From positions 3,167,001 through 3,231,000 of the forward strand of contig NC_069100.1 of NCBI RefSeq assembly GCF_947172395.1: a stretch of 64,000 bases of DNA. The letters run 5' to 3'. Both the position numbers and the translations under genes were made by a program. Positions 10,892-22,290 of this stretch are shown one piece after another; within the stretch, counting starts at the first letter, position 1, and every line of letters starts with the position of its first letter. The stretch comes from Bicyclus anynana (lineage: Eukaryota; Arthropoda; Insecta; Lepidoptera; Nymphalidae). The notes beneath the pieces were generated by a model, which was given only the letters and a program-made list of their open reading frames with translations, ran no database searches and had not been told where the DNA came from.

Positions 10892-11576
10892 CTCAGACTA
10901 ATTATATTAAGACTAGTATCACACACAAATTTACAAACAAAATTGTCTGTCGTTTTTTGAGGAAGGTAAACTCACACATCGAAAATTGTAACACCAATAA
11001 ATGTCTTTTCGATACACACAACTATATATTTGAATTGCTATATACACACATGTATGTGATGCAAGTTTTACACATCCCAATACAATGTTGACAAATACAT
11101 CATTTAGATAGGTCAATAACAGACCAAAATGAAATAGACCATACTCTCTGTTGTTTGTATAAAAACAAATTAAAAAAAAAACATAAATACAGCCAAACGT
11201 AGAACCTCCTTCTTTTTGGAAGTCCGTTAAAAAATTATTCGCCTTCGCCGATAAATGCTCTCTGACATAGAGTATTTATTTAGTTAAGGCTAAAGAATCA
11301 TTTTTTTTTAAATATTGTTTGTAATACTTTGATACAAATAAGTTAGAAATGCTTACACATGAAACTTACCTTGTTTTAATAAAGTAGAAGTTGTTAACAG
11401 TTTTCTACACCATTCAACTACACAAACCGATTTTTAATGGACACAAACAAAATAACTACAACTATGAAACAATGATTCTATAGAGAGAGCTTTCATAAAC
11501 GCGTTAGATCATTGATCTTATACTTTGACAGAGGGGTAAAGTTTAGCGAGGCAGGTCTCTATATAATTAGTCTGAG
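10892..11576. mobile_element. Inverted-repeat DNA transposon relic (family T)
   Basis: The ends are CTCAGACTAATTATAT and its reverse complement ATATAATTAGTCTGAG. A shorter relative at 59084-59394 shares both ends and the inner segments ACAAAATTGTCTGTC and AGCGAGGCAGGTC. There is no transposase frame. Confidence 0.75.
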
Positions 11577-13160
11577 CCTGTTCTATAAACTAAGCTAAGA
11601 ACTATAAAATAACTAACACTAATCTAACTTTTCCTACGTTTGCTACTCCTTAATCTTCTTCTGTTAACTGTGACGGTTGTCTTCCTCACTGTTTCTGGAA
11701 TGAAGTCAATTATTATAATTTCGAATATTAAACTATACTCATTGACCTCTTATAATAAAAGGAGGCACAATCATGTACAAAATGACAATGGTCTGGTGTT
11801 TGTTGATAGAATTCATAAGCGTCTACTAATGTAAACTATTACAGTTTGTAGAAAATAATTTATTTAATTTTTTGAAAAAGTGCACAAGGTCTAATTATGT
11901 CCATAAAGTAAATTATAATCACATCAATTACATTTAAATAATTGAGTATGGCAACCACACTATTTATACCAATATTACATCTATTGGACAACTAGGGATG
12001 CGCACGGTATCGAAAAGCCAGTATCGAATCGAATAAAGTATCGTCATTGAACTACACGTATTCTATACTAATATTTAAACGAATTAATATAATTATTTTG
12101 AAATATTAATAAATATTTTGATTTTCAAGCGAGTATGTACCTACCTACCTATTTTACATTTAACTAATAAAATAAACAAAATATAATAGTCAAACATGTT
12201 TTTAACAATTATTACCAATATTAAGCCGTATGGCATAGGTATTTTAATAATCAAAGGAAGGGAACAAGTGTTTACTAACGTATTTATTGTTTAAGTATGT
12301 TCGACATGATTTTAAATAAAGGGACATGCACTAACAATTAAACTATGAACTGTCACATCGCCTCGTATTTTCGTTCTTTGCGTACCTATGCTTCTTGTAA
12401 ATCTTGTATTTTTCTGATATCAACTGATTTTTCGTACTTACATCCTTTTTAACGACCGCTTCTGTTTATGGACACCGATTCTCCCGCTTAACTACTGACT
12501 TAAAATATTAATGTATTTAAATTCCACGTTGGCTTTTAGATTTAATTTTTATAAAGTATGTATATTATCAATGTCTAAGAGAAAAATGGAGATCAAACCT
12601 ACTTTTAATGTTCTTTGATCGAACCTAAATACCCGGCTTCATAATCATGGAATAATTCATAATCATAAGACTTTAAGTAGGTATCTATTCGTTGTTGACA
12701 AAACATAACCTCTAAAACTTCAAACATAAATATCTTTAATTCCAGACTTGACATAATACTAAGCCTAAAGAATAAATTGTTAAGAAAATAATTATCTATC
12801 ATTTTATATTTTTTTCATTCATAGACGCTTGAAAAAAATGTCAGCAAAAATTTATTTGGGAATAGACCATTGTCCTTTCACTTAAAAACTGGCCAATTTT
12901 GCTTTGCTTTGCAGATTTAGAATTATTGGTAAAGAAAATTATACCTAAAGGCTTTTAAATATAGTCAATAAATAATATTCAATAAAATCCTAAATTCAGA
13001 GAAAATTCAACCTTAAAGATTAAGTTTAAGGTTGAATTTGCTAATGCGACTACTTGAATTGAGTGCCAAGAAGTTGTGTTTCGCACTCATTGAGTGGGGA
13101 CGATTTTTGGTCGCTGATTGTGCATCCACTTCGATGATGACTAAAGGAGATTAATGACTA
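11577..13160. other. AT-rich intergenic sequence
   Basis: About 1.6 kb without a recognisable gene or transposon end. It holds short open frames of no clear origin and an inverted AACCTTAAA motif near 13015. It may contain the terminator region of the kinase gene. Confidence 0.4.
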
Positions 13161-13162
13161 AA

Positions 13163-13265
13163 CTATAATAAAGAGGTAAAGTTTGTGAGGTTGTAGGTAA
13201 TCTCTGGAACTTATAACCAAGTTTTGAAAATTCATTTATTGATAGAAATTAATGGTATTTCTGAG
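13163..13265 (+). mobile_element. Helitron 5' fragment
   Basis: CTATAATAAAGAGGTAAAGT and a degenerate target-facing body match the 5' part of the element at 2207. Confidence 0.55.
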
Positions 13266-13345
13266 TGTCATGGGGTAGAATTATACCTCCGTATTCTCAA
13301 AGGAACAAGAAATAAGGGAGTGAAACCTGGAACAAGGGAAATGGA

Positions 13346-13351
13346 AATAAT

Positions 13352-13420
<69 letters not shown>

Positions 13421-13512
13421 TATTAACGGCCGATGGACACTCACTGCTGGACATAGACTTCCAAACGAAACAGTCGCGAGCAACCAGCTTCCAGAAGCTC
13501 CCAGCAACCTAC
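13346..13512 (-). mobile_element. RTE-type LINE tail with (ATG)n
   Basis: On the minus strand the last part of the RTE frame (...CPAVSVHRPL) runs straight into about 25 ATG repeats (13347-13420). Similar (ATG)n tracts follow the other RTE remnants, so the microsatellite is the LINE's 3' tail. Confidence 0.7.
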
Positions 13513-13562
13513 TTGATATCGAAAATATTGGTCACATTATGTAAAAGATATGGGAAAATATC

Positions 13563-13838
13563 TTATAAATTAAAAAAAAAAAATTGTGGAATGTACTCAC
13601 TCTTATTTTTAGTAGGTGTAGTCTTAGTATTACTAGGTGTTTCTACAGTTGTGACTTCAGTCTTAGGGGTATTATCACTCTTCCTAGGAGTTTTTCGCTT
13701 ACTTTTCCTAGGAGTTACTTGTTCACAAATCTCAACAGTTTTCTCTTCATCTGCTGCCTTTCTCTTTGTTGATGTTGATCTGGTTTCTGTTTTTTTCGGT
13801 TTATTCACCTTGGATCTTGTACAACGTACTGTGATTTC
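13563..13838 (-). CDS. VRK kinase exon 4 (basic tail)
   Basis: Starts after ACCTACAG in phase 0 with EITVRCTRSKVNKPKKTE and carries the repeats TPRKSKRKTPRKS, similar to AT-hook-like basic patches. It can end at TAA 13563-13565. A good GTGAGT donor at 13600 (exon end 13601, phase 1) would instead splice to a further exon that I cannot find. Confidence 0.75.
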   Translation of the reverse strand, partial: EITVRCTRSKVNKPKKTETRSTSTKRKAADEEKTVEICEQVTPRKSKRKTPRKSDNTPKTEVTTVETPSNTKTTPTKNKSEYIPQFFFFNL

Positions 13839-16800
13839 CTGTAGGTAAATTATAATCTTAATATATATAAATTATGTGTCATGTTGTTTGTCCTTGATAA
13901 CCTCCTAAGCTATTTGACCAATTTTACTAAAATTTGTACACTGTGTGCAGTTTGAATGATAAGATAGCTTAGGGCTAGGGTAGGATAGAGGTAGGGAAAG
14001 AAAGAGTAGGAGTGGTAGGGGTGGGTAGGTTTTAGGGTAGGGGTTGGGAAGAAGTAAGCGTAAATAAGTCAAAATGAAGCTTGGCCAGGTCCACTAGTTA
14101 ATGTTTATTAAAATTATTGTTAAACTAAATATAAAATTAGTGGTACAGTAGGGTATAGGGTATTTTACCACTAGAATGCCACATTAAATTTTATCTCAGT
14201 ATTTTCATGTAAAAAATCACAGATAACTTACCCGTACACTGTGTTTTTTGATTTGCTCCTCAATCTTTTCCTTTGCCTCACGTTTTTGCTTTATCAAATA
14301 ATATTTCATCATTGCGGGAGTGTATCCTTCCATTAGTGGCTGGGTTTCATTAGTTTCTTTTGCAGTTTTACTATTTATTCTTTTCTTTAAATTGGCAATT
14401 ACTTCATTCATGGCGTAAGTGGGATTTTTGTCATGCAAATATTCTTTTTGCAGTATAGGAGATTGAGTATCCGAGTTTTCTGATGCATCGGAGAGTTTTC
14501 TGATTCTGTATTTGCATGTGGAGTCGTCATCCTCTGCTTCATTGTCGGTCACCGGGTTACGCTCTTTACGAATGATATCTTCTGGGTTCCGAGCTAAGAT
14601 TTCAGCCCAAGTGAACTGTTTGGCAGACCCCATGAACTTCCCAAATTTCCCAATGCTATTTCTATGTCTCCTGACACTTTTGCGTTTTGCAATATTCTTC
14701 TGTTTGGACCTTAGGTTTTTCGGTGACAGTTTTTTACCAAAAATATCATGGGGCATCAACGATTTCTTCAAGCGTGCAACCAAGTCTGCATCTGATATGA
14801 AGAAGTTTCTAGAAGTGCACGGTTTGCGTATGCCGTCACTTGAGGTGTTCAATGTTTGCTTTAAAAGCTCAAGTTTCAAATCGTTTTCTAGAGAGCACAC
14901 ATTTTCTCTTTCCAAAGCTTTCTTTATTCCGTTGCGAGAGATGAAATCTTGTGGTGTGTTCTTTCTACCAAATCTTTTTGAGTAGCATTTACTTCTCATG
15001 GGAGACATTGGTGTTTCAGAGACATTTACGTTTAATTCCTTATCTTGTTTGTATCCATTTTTCAACAACTCTGCCCTAAAAAGGCTCCTACAATAGTCGT
15101 AGTCAGGTTTGTCTGCAAAATCAAGACTTTTTACATACTCTAGATATTTCTCCAGGAACTGAGGGTAAAATTCAGTTTTGAAACACGTTTTGAGTAACAA
15201 CTTAATGTCGCCCATGAAATTCTTTTTTAATACATGTACGAGGTTAGGTTCAGCTAATACTTCAGAGGTCTTCCATGGCAAGGTTCCTGTAAGCCAGTCT
15301 AGGAGGTTGAATCCAAGAGTTTCCAAATCAGAACGTCTTGAATGAGCTCCAATATGAGAATCTCTAGAACTATACTCCAAAGTTCCATCATGTTCTTTTC
15401 TGGCATCCATAGCAAAAGCCTTGTGCTCTCCCTTTGAATCGATAAACTTTGAAGCGAGGCCGTAGTCCAGTAAGTAAATCTGACCATTTGATTGGGATAA
15501 AACTGCCTCATTATATTTCTCATCTGAATTGTCTTTGCCGTTTTGTGCAAGTGTTGTATCTTCATTAAAAACTTTTGTCGGTGAATAAATATGGCCAAAA
15601 TCATCTAGGAAATTTTGATAAGATTGGTCAGAACATACTGAACTATTTAAATCTTCATAATTAACATAACTAGACAGTTGCCTTAGGTTAAAAGCATGGT
15701 GACGGTGCAACCTTCTACTGTCTTTATCGGAGAGGATTTTTCTCAACTTTTTTTTGACAGTTGCCAAATGTTTGTCATTTTCTTCCTGGCATTCTGTGGT
15801 TCTGTCCCTGATTTTATAATCTTCGTCTTCATAATAATTGGAGACTCTGGCCCTACTACTTTTAGTTTTTCTGTGCTTTTTAGATAATAACAAAATTTGT
15901 TTATTATCTTTTTGGAAAGAAGGTACTTTAACTACATTATTAAATTTATTTCCATCAAAACCTAGCATGAGGTTGGAGCTTTTAATGTCAGAATGAGTGT
16001 ACCCTTTGCTATGTAAATGTTCTAAAACATCGAGAATTTGTATAGCAATCACAAGGACATTTCTTAAGTCTAATACTTTTGTTTTTGAGATGATTTTTTG
16101 AAGATCAATGTCATAGCGGGGCAAGACTAGGAATCTGTATTTGGTGCCAGAGTTTTCATCCGTAAATGAGCCACTTGCAATATATATTGGCATGCCTAAA
16201 CGTTTCCTGTTCTTCTGTCTCCATGCTTTAACTAAAATATTAAAAGTAATTTCAATATCTAACATTACTATAGTTACAATTCTTCAGTAGAGCTTAGACT
16301 TTTTGGTGTTCTGAATAGAATTCTTTTAAAAAGAAATACCCCTTTTAGACTTCTACAACTATTACAAAAATTATAATAGATTTTCAATACTCTACAGTTC
16401 AACATTTACTGTAGCCATTTTTGCATCTATGTAGAGTGGCATGCAATTCATAGATGCAAAAACACATTGCTTACCCAGATGACTCAATACAAACCTATAT
16501 AATTTGTATGCCTTCCCCTACTTACAAAAGCCTCGAGCATGCCATGGACTGTAGCTCATTTTAAATGTCATATTTTGTAACTAAGTCTGTATTTATTCAA
16601 TTATACTATCAAACTCATAAATAAACATAAACATTTAAATATATTAAGTACTTTAAGATAGTTTCTACTTTTGAACTCATTTTAGTTAGCCAATCATTCT
16701 ATTAATTTGCAATACCCATTTTAACATTGCTAGTAACTTCCAAAGTTAATTATGAGTCAAGCCTTTTATTTCATGCTGTCCAGCAATAGTTGTTTTGACA

Positions 16801-17698
16801 TTTGTCATACATGCCCAATGAGAACAGACTGAACGGAACTGAACAGAATTTCTAGAGTGACTACTGCTAAAAATGGTATATAAGGAACAATTACAAATAT
16901 GTATTGGATAATTTACCTTCATTAAATTGGGCTGTCCTAATTAGACAGTGCACTTCAACAAACAGTGGCCCATTTTTATGTGGTTCTATTTTGACTACGT
17001 AACGAGCATTTTGCTTAGTTACCTCCTGCTCACTGTTGTCAGAGGCTAAGTATATACGGCCAAAGCTTCCTCTACCTGCAAAGTGATATTTTTTAATATA
17101 AGAATTAGAATTAGCTATGCTCAGTGTCTCTGCATGATTGAATCAAAAATCAGGAGATCCGTAGAAGAACCAAAGTCACTGACATAGCTCAACGAGTTGT
17201 GAAGTCGAAGTGGCAATGGACAGGATCCATAGTACAAAGAGCTGATGGATGATGGGGTGGCAACCTTGCACGAGAAAGCATTGTTGGTCAACTCCCTACC
17301 AGTTGGACTGACATCACACAAGGATTCACTGGATGCAGGCAACTCAGGATCGTGATGTTTGGAAGTCCCTACAAAAGGCATAATATGTCCTGCAGCGGAT
17401 GTTCATCAGCTGATATGATAAAGAATTAGAAGCAAGTGTTACATAGCTGATAATTCATGGTGTACGAAGTTTTTTAGACTGACATCAGGGCTCAAACCTG
17501 GGACAGAACAATCTGCAGCCAAATAAGTAACTTACGAGTAATTTCTAGTTATATTTGTGAATTAAATCATCAGTTTATCTTACCTATTGGTTTTCCTATA
17601 CGCCATTTCTTTTTTAGCGTATCAGTGAATACTATACCAGGAGGCAAGGCCTCATCATCAGTAAAGCTGACGTCTTCAATAGGTTCGCGGCGGGGCAT
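13563..17698 (-). CDS. VRK-family serine/threonine protein kinase
   Basis: Kinase of the VRK branch of the CK1 group; relatives act on chromatin and nuclear proteins in mitosis and meiosis. Exons 17584-17698, 16917-17075, 14232-16231 and 13563-13838 join in phase to 849 residues if exon 4 reads to its own stop. Visible are IGRGSFGRIYLA (38-49), the ATP-site Lys in YVVKIEP (about 67), HSDIKSSN (171-178), LLDYGLASKF (about 345-354), and the VRK-type EHDGTLEYSSRDSHIGAHSR with DLETLGFNLLDWL. Between HSDIKSSN and DYG lie about 155 extra charged residues. The long C tail ends in basic TPRKSKRKTPRKS repeats, which suggest DNA or chromatin contact. It may be the counterpart of fly ball/NHK-1 or of the insert-bearing fly VRK gene CG8878; the insert favours the latter. 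Confidence 0.9.
13857..14097 (+). mobile_element. Helitron with TAGGG-rich tract, second type
   Basis: Lies in the intron between kinase exons 3 and 4. It ends AAGCTTGGCCAGGTCCACTAG, and its 3' half is imperfect TAGGG repeats (13970-14045). The end matches the reversed element at 59589-59879 and differs from the 3430 type. Confidence 0.65.
14232..16231 (-). CDS. VRK kinase exon 3 (catalytic core and C tail)
   Basis: A 2.0-kb exon that starts after AATATTTTAG with VKAWRQKNRKRLG, which continues the N-lobe as in VRK1. It holds the catalytic loop, the insertion, the DYG motif and the whole C-lobe, and ends HSVR at a GTAAGT donor. After about residue 480 the sequence is low-complexity and basic. 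Confidence 0.93.
16434..16546. mobile_element. hAT-like MITE, degenerate copy
   Basis: The ends AGTGGCATGCA and GCATGCCA and the inner GACTCAATACAAACCTAT match the family with clear target duplications at 25039 and 27708. It sits in the kinase intron between exons 2 and 3. Confidence 0.6.
16917..17075 (-). CDS. VRK kinase exon 2 (P-loop and ATP-site lysine)
   Basis: Starts after TTTGCAG with GRGSFGRIYLASDN and continues ARYVVKIEPHKNGPLFVEVH, ending at a GTAAATT donor. This is the kinase N-lobe. It is missing from any reading that starts at the Met at 16265. Confidence 0.92.
17110..17415 (+). mobile_element. RTE-type LINE 3' remnant
   Basis: Contains degenerate IKNQEIRR-, DIAQRVVKSKWQW- and WTDI-like coding of the RTE C terminus, then the CAGCGGATGTTCATCAGCTG end. 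It lies in the kinase intron between exons 1 and 2, opposite to the gene. Confidence 0.7.
17584..17698 (-). CDS. VRK kinase exon 1
   Basis: Encodes MPRREPIEDVSFTDDEALPP, then GIVFTDTLKKKWRIGKPI and one base of the next Gly. An ATG farther upstream is in frame in genomic DNA but would give no VRK-like sequence, and MPRRE has a VRK-like basic start. The donor is GTAAGAT. Confidence 0.88.
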
Positions 17699-19239
17699 GG
17701 TAAAATATTCCTGAAAATAACAATAGTTCATTGATCTAGTGAACACTTGACTATCGATCCGATTTTCGTTAAAATACGACACGGACGCTTTGCACGGACG
17801 CTAAAAATTATGTAATACTCTGAGATCTAATACTAAAAGGTCTGGTTTTATGTACTTTGAAGCAAAACCTGTATTTGATAGGCATAAAGTAGTTGCATTT
17901 AGAAAAAAGTAGCAAACAAGTATAGTTACCTTACAGAAACTTCAATTCGATTTTCGGGTTATTGATTAAAAAATAATAAAAGATAATATGTACAACTAAA
18001 TTGTATTTATGATTGAAAATAGATTCAAGATGGACTTGGAAGTCTTAACGATTTTTTTATGAACCCGTACCACTAGTATTGAACGACAGCATTCGCCATG
18101 TTGCCGAAAGTTAGTTGTTTTCAAATTTAAAGTGTTGCTAGCAAGAAATATTATTTGATTTGAAAAGTTTGATTCATAATTAAACTATTAGTATTCAATT
18201 TATTTTTTGTAACTCATATCTCATACATATAATTCTTTAACAATGTCATGATTTTTCCACTTTTATTTTACTATATTTATGTGATTCAAAGGAAAACATC
18301 AAACATCAAACCCACTAGCACTGGTAGACTAGCAACACCAAGGTATGGTTAAAAAAGCAAGTATACACAGACAAATAAAATAAAGCAGTCCATTCACGAT
18401 ACGCAAGTGGTGCCAAATTGGTCACAGAACACTAATGGTACTAATCTGTAGAGTTTGGCTGGTGAAAGTAGAGACTGAAATCGCCTGCCAAACATAAAAA
18501 ATCAAAACATGCGTTTTTATAATTTGTTTAAATATTTTTTTGTTAGTTTCTACATTACAGTATACTGTATTAAACTCAGTTATTCCAATATTTGCACTAT
18601 AATTTTAAGAATTTACTCTGGTTTTCTTTTATTTGGCGGTTGATTTCAGTCTATAATTTCATTAGCAAAACTCTTCACAAATAGCCGCAAAGCAATCATT
18701 TCAAAATATCAAGCATTCATAATGATATGCTTATGACTCCTGTTTTAAATAAATTATTTTATTAATATGTAATACAAAAAGTCCACGCGAAAGTCTAATA
18801 ATGTATGGCTAGCTTTAGTCCCTCTGACGTAAAACGGCAATAAAATGGGCAAGTTGCCTTGCTGTCTATATCGCGCAAGTCAGTGCAATAATCGCTGCAA
18901 TCTTGCAACGTACCTTCATGTTATCTAATTTAAAATTAGATCGAGAGTCCAAGTTTAATTAATATAGATTGTTTTAGTGAATATTTATGTGCTTTTACGA
19001 AATTATTAATTTATTTGACTACACAACCAAGTGAAATTCGGGCAATAAAACATTTATTACATGTTTCTATCCTGCTCTGATTCATAGGCGCGTCGCGTTT
19101 CTTTTCTGTCTCTTGCCGACGCGGCGAATACTAGTGGTTCAGAATTTCGTACGTGATTATTACAAACAACAAAAGTGCAAATTCCCGCTCTGATTTGAAA
19201 CGTTCGCGGTTTATTAATTTATTTGAAATTCAAGTTATC
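17699..19239. promoter_or_regulatory. Intergenic region between divergent kinase and MADF genes
   Basis: The two genes are transcribed away from each other, so both promoters should lie here. A GC-richer patch at 19085-19150 is near the MADF start. I see no clear TATA box and no classified repeat. The promoter role is inferred from gene layout only. Confidence 0.45.
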
Positions 19240-19590
19240 ATGACTAGCAAAGCGCACAATATTACAAGCCGCATTTGGTCAAATAAAAAGATAATAAAAT
19301 TCATAAAAGAAGTCCACATTAGACCTGAATTATGGAATGTATCAGTTTGCGAGTACAGAGATCGCAAAGCAAAATTCAACGCGTGGAGTGCTGTCGCAGC
19401 ACAATTCAATATAACACCTGATATGGCTTACAAGAAGTTCAGAAATCTAAGGACTTACGCGAAAACTGAGCACAGAAAGAAGTGCGGGAAGGCTATATCC
19501 TGGTTCGCTTACGATGCTATTTCCTTCATTTTGTCGGGAGACGGTACCGATAGAGGTATAGACAGCGAAGGGACATCAAAGACAACGATA
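19240..19590 (+). CDS. MADF-BESS gene exon 1 (MADF domain)
   Basis: 117 codons ending SKTTI at the GTAAGAAG donor. It carries the complete MADF domain. The open frame runs on briefly into the intron to a stop near 19621, so an unspliced truncated form is possible but unlikely. Confidence 0.88.
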
Positions 19591-21508
19591 GTAAGAAGTT
19601 CTTTATTTAAATCATATTTTTAAAATACGAATTCGTTTAGTATGTACAACAACATCATCATCATTATCTGTCATCACGTGGTGTCCCTATACTTATTTCT
19701 GTTTCCGTGGGAATAATATGGCTTTCCATTGGTGAAAGAATTTTTAAAATCACTTTAGTTGATCCAGAGATTACCCCTACGACACCACAAACTTTACCTC
19801 TTTTTAGTATTAGTACCTACTACCTATAGATTAGTCCGAAGGGTGCGAATCAAACCCAGGACCAGTTATGTTAGTCTGAGAACGATTGAGCGACTAAGAT
19901 TTACCTAATACCTTAACTTTAACGTGAAAACCTTTACTTCACGGGACTGGAGCATCTATAAGACTATTATGCAAAAAGTTGTCTAAAAATCGTAAACTTT
20001 CGTACCATAGAGCCTTCATTTATTCGTTACTCTATGGTAAATGTAAAAGTTTGTAAGTAAGTAGGTATGTTATGTTACTCGATCACGCAAAAATTCCCTA
20101 TCTTATTAACATGCATACGTTTTTAATATTATAATTGTACCTGTGACGACCAACAATGCTCCCTAGGCAGCACAAACACAATTACAAGCTACACAGCGTC
20201 TTCGCTGGCGAAGACGAGGTCCCCGATATGTAAACGTCAACCGGACGTGGGTTTTCTAACTCTCGATCCTAGGGGAGTCTGGACTGATTCACTCAGACCA
20301 ATACACTCTTCTAGAACGACCCCCAAAGCCGAGGTTCGAGTCTCACAGGAGACGCCCTTAGAGGGTCGTTCCGTACTCTGTCTTTCTTTCTGCCTTCGGG
20401 TCTCATCGTCATGGCGGCCTCCCCTAGACGGCGGACTGGCTGTATGAAATCTACCCCTATGATATTATGGATATTAAATGAAAGGGTTTGCAGTCAGGAA
20501 TACGAAAATAATAGTCACGTGACTTAAATCCAATATTTGTAATTTTTAGTGCGTGCTTGAAGCGTGTTTTTTAGTTGTTTTAACTATTTAAAGTTTTGTG
20601 GGTGTTAAATGTGGTACAACCATATTAAAAGTACTCTGTACTTTACTAATATTATAAAGCTGAAGAGTTTGTTTGTTTGTTTGTTTGATTGGACGCGCTA
20701 ATCTCAGGAACTACTGGTCCGATTTGAAAAATTCTTTCAGTGTTAGATAGCCCATTTATCGAGGAAAGCTATAGGCTATATATTTTATCCCCGTATTCCT
20801 ACGGGAATGGGAACCACGCGGGTGAAACCGCGCGGCGTCTACTAGTAATATTATAAAGCTGAAGAGATTGTTTGATTGAACGCGCTAATCTGAGGAACTA
20901 CTGGTCCGATTTGAAAAATTCTTTCAGTGTTAGATAGCCCATTTATTAAGGAAGGCTATAGGCTATATATCCCGTATTCATACGGGAACGGGAACCACGC
21001 GGGTAAAACGTCCGTCAGCGTCGGCGTCAGCTGTTGAAATAAATGTTCTTTTTTTCTTTTTTAGGTGACGGAAAGATCTGACAGGGACGATGACAGCGTT
21101 GCCTCAGAGGAATCAACAGTTTCATCGGTCGAACAGTTGCCAGAAACAGATGAAAAAATGCCCGACAAGAAAGCAATTAAATCCCAAACACCAGAACCGA
21201 TAGAAAGAGTTCACATAAACGAAACAACACGCAATCCTCACACCAGTTTTGGTGAATATGTTGCCAGTAAATTGACAACATACGACAGTTATACACGCGC
21301 CCAAGTCGAGTTCAAAATAAGCAAAATCCTCTTTGACGCGGACATGGGGATGTTTAGGCATAACCAGAGACAATATCCGCCTCAGTTCGGAAATATGTAT
21401 CCGAGTTACTCGGAACACCCGGAAATGTCTGGTAGCGATTTGAAGGCCCAATGCAGTTTTATAGAACCGCAGGATTCTTTACAGGGACCTTCTAACACTC
21501 GTTCATAA
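19240..21508 (+). CDS. MADF-BESS domain protein, two exons
   Basis: Likely nuclear DNA-binding regulator of the insect MADF-BESS family. Exons 19240-19590 and 21065-21508 join in phase 0 to 264 residues. The MADF domain spans about residues 10-80 (WSNKKIIKFIKEV, LWNVSVCEYRDRKAKFNAW, AYKKFRNLRTYAKTEHRKK). A BESS motif, used for protein contacts, is near residues 179-210 (FGEYVASKLTTYDSYTRAQVE). A Met 29 codons upstream is in frame, but MTSKAHN gives the usual short lead before the MADF domain. The donor is GTAAGAAG and the acceptor TTTTTTAG. The intron holds two Helitrons. The MADF family is large and quickly evolving, so I give no symbol. Confidence 0.88.
19690..19855 (-). mobile_element. Helitron fragment in MADF intron
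   Basis: Reversed, it reads AGAGGTAAAGTTTGTGGTGT and a body like the 5' part of the element at 2207. Its 3' hairpin is lost. Confidence 0.6.
20240..20555 (+). repeat. Unclassified dispersed repeat segments
   Basis: 20320-20400 (AAGCCGAGGTTCGAGTCTCA, GACGCCCTTAGAG) matches 62118-62215. 20428-20555 (GCGGACTGGCTGTATGAAA, AATAGTCACGTGACTTAAAT) matches 42850-42990. Neither is a tRNA gene. Class is unknown; both lie in the MADF intron. Confidence 0.6.
20635..20845 (+). mobile_element. Short Helitron
   Basis: Runs from TCTGTACTTTACTAATATT to GCGCGGCGTCTACTAG, with inner TTTGTTTGTTTGTTTGATTG and ACTACTGGTCCGATTTG. It is closely followed by a second copy. Confidence 0.8.
20846..21025 (+). mobile_element. 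Short Helitron, tandem second copy
   Basis: Begins TAATATTATAAAGCTGAAGA directly at the CTAG of the first copy and ends near CGGCGTCAGCTG. It is strongly similar to 20635-20845, and ends 39 bp before MADF exon 2. Confidence 0.75.
21065..21508 (+). CDS. MADF-BESS gene exon 2 (BESS motif and stop)
   Basis: 147 codons beginning VTERSDRDDDSVASEES after the T-rich TTTTTTAG acceptor. An acidic linker is followed by the BESS-like helix and a tail ending GPSNTRS. The acceptor is only about 40 bp from a Helitron remnant. Confidence 0.85.
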   Translation: MTERSDRDDDSVASEESTVSSVEQLPETDEKMPDKKAIKSQTPEPIERVHINETTRNPHTSFGEYVASKLTTYDSYTRAQVEFKISKILFDADMGMFRHNQRQYPPQFGNMYPSYSEHPEMSGSDLKAQCSFIEPQDSLQGPSNTRS

Positions 21509-22290
21509 AAGTTGTGGAACGAAATACCTGTATAAGTAATTTTCCAGAAAGTAAATGGAGATTATGGATTTACTAGATGAGCAGAAGGGGGGATACCTTG
21601 CATGTTGTTTAGTACCTCAACTTATGAGCTCTCAATATCGGTGGGTACGTTTTGCGAAACCCAAAAAGCAACAACTTCAGAAATACCGGCCCAACCAGCA
21701 CTTCAAGGGTAGAAAATGGTGAACCAATTTCGAAAATCTGACATTTTGACCGTAACTGGAAATAGAAGGATTAGGTACAAAGTTATAAAGTTCCATTGTA
21801 TTTCTATTCTAACTATTTTCGCTCTGAATCGTCAATACATACAATTGTTAATTTATTGTTTACAAGTTTACATTATTGAAATTTTATTACTTTGTTGTCA
21901 GCCGTTCTCTGTAATTTGGCAGACGCGCTCCGCACGTCTCGATCTATGTGTAATAAGGTTTAATCATATTGTCATAAAAGTTCTTTAAAAAAACTAAGCT
22001 TTTTATTTTGAGGTGTTAAAAACGGCAGCTTTTGCTACAAGATAAAATTACCTATATGGAAAAGGAGTTCACAGAAAGCAATTTACGTTTGTTGAATGGA
22101 CTATATCTTTCAGCGAAAAACATTTACAGTTGGTTTCATGTGGAATGGTGAGGGTAACAGTTCGTTTCACTCTTGAAAGTTTGCCGCGATTCACGATAAT
22201 CGTACGTATTATGACCGCCATACAGGCGACAGTCACCATATGCATGCTATCTGATAATCTATTTAAGAGGTGTTGGTACTCTTATTTTTA
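21509..22290 (+). other. Region downstream of MADF gene
   Basis: This should contain the 3' UTR of the MADF gene. No canonical AATAAA stands out soon after the stop codon. I see no other feature. Confidence 0.4.

Noticed and set aside
13224..13544. Poly-isoleucine and poly-methionine frames on both strands
   Set aside because: Same reason: a (CAT)n tract with RTE remnant; open on both strands because the repeat lacks stops.
14512..14985. Plus-strand protein of 157 residues
   Set aside because: Antisense shadow of the long kinase exon.
16232..16265. Kinase start at the Met at 16265
   Set aside because: It would lack the P-loop and ATP-site lysine. The acceptor at 16232-16233 joins in phase to the exon that supplies them.
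19153..19239. Upstream in-frame Met of the MADF gene
   Set aside because: The 29 extra residues are not MADF-like and the usual family start lies close to the domain. It remains possible.
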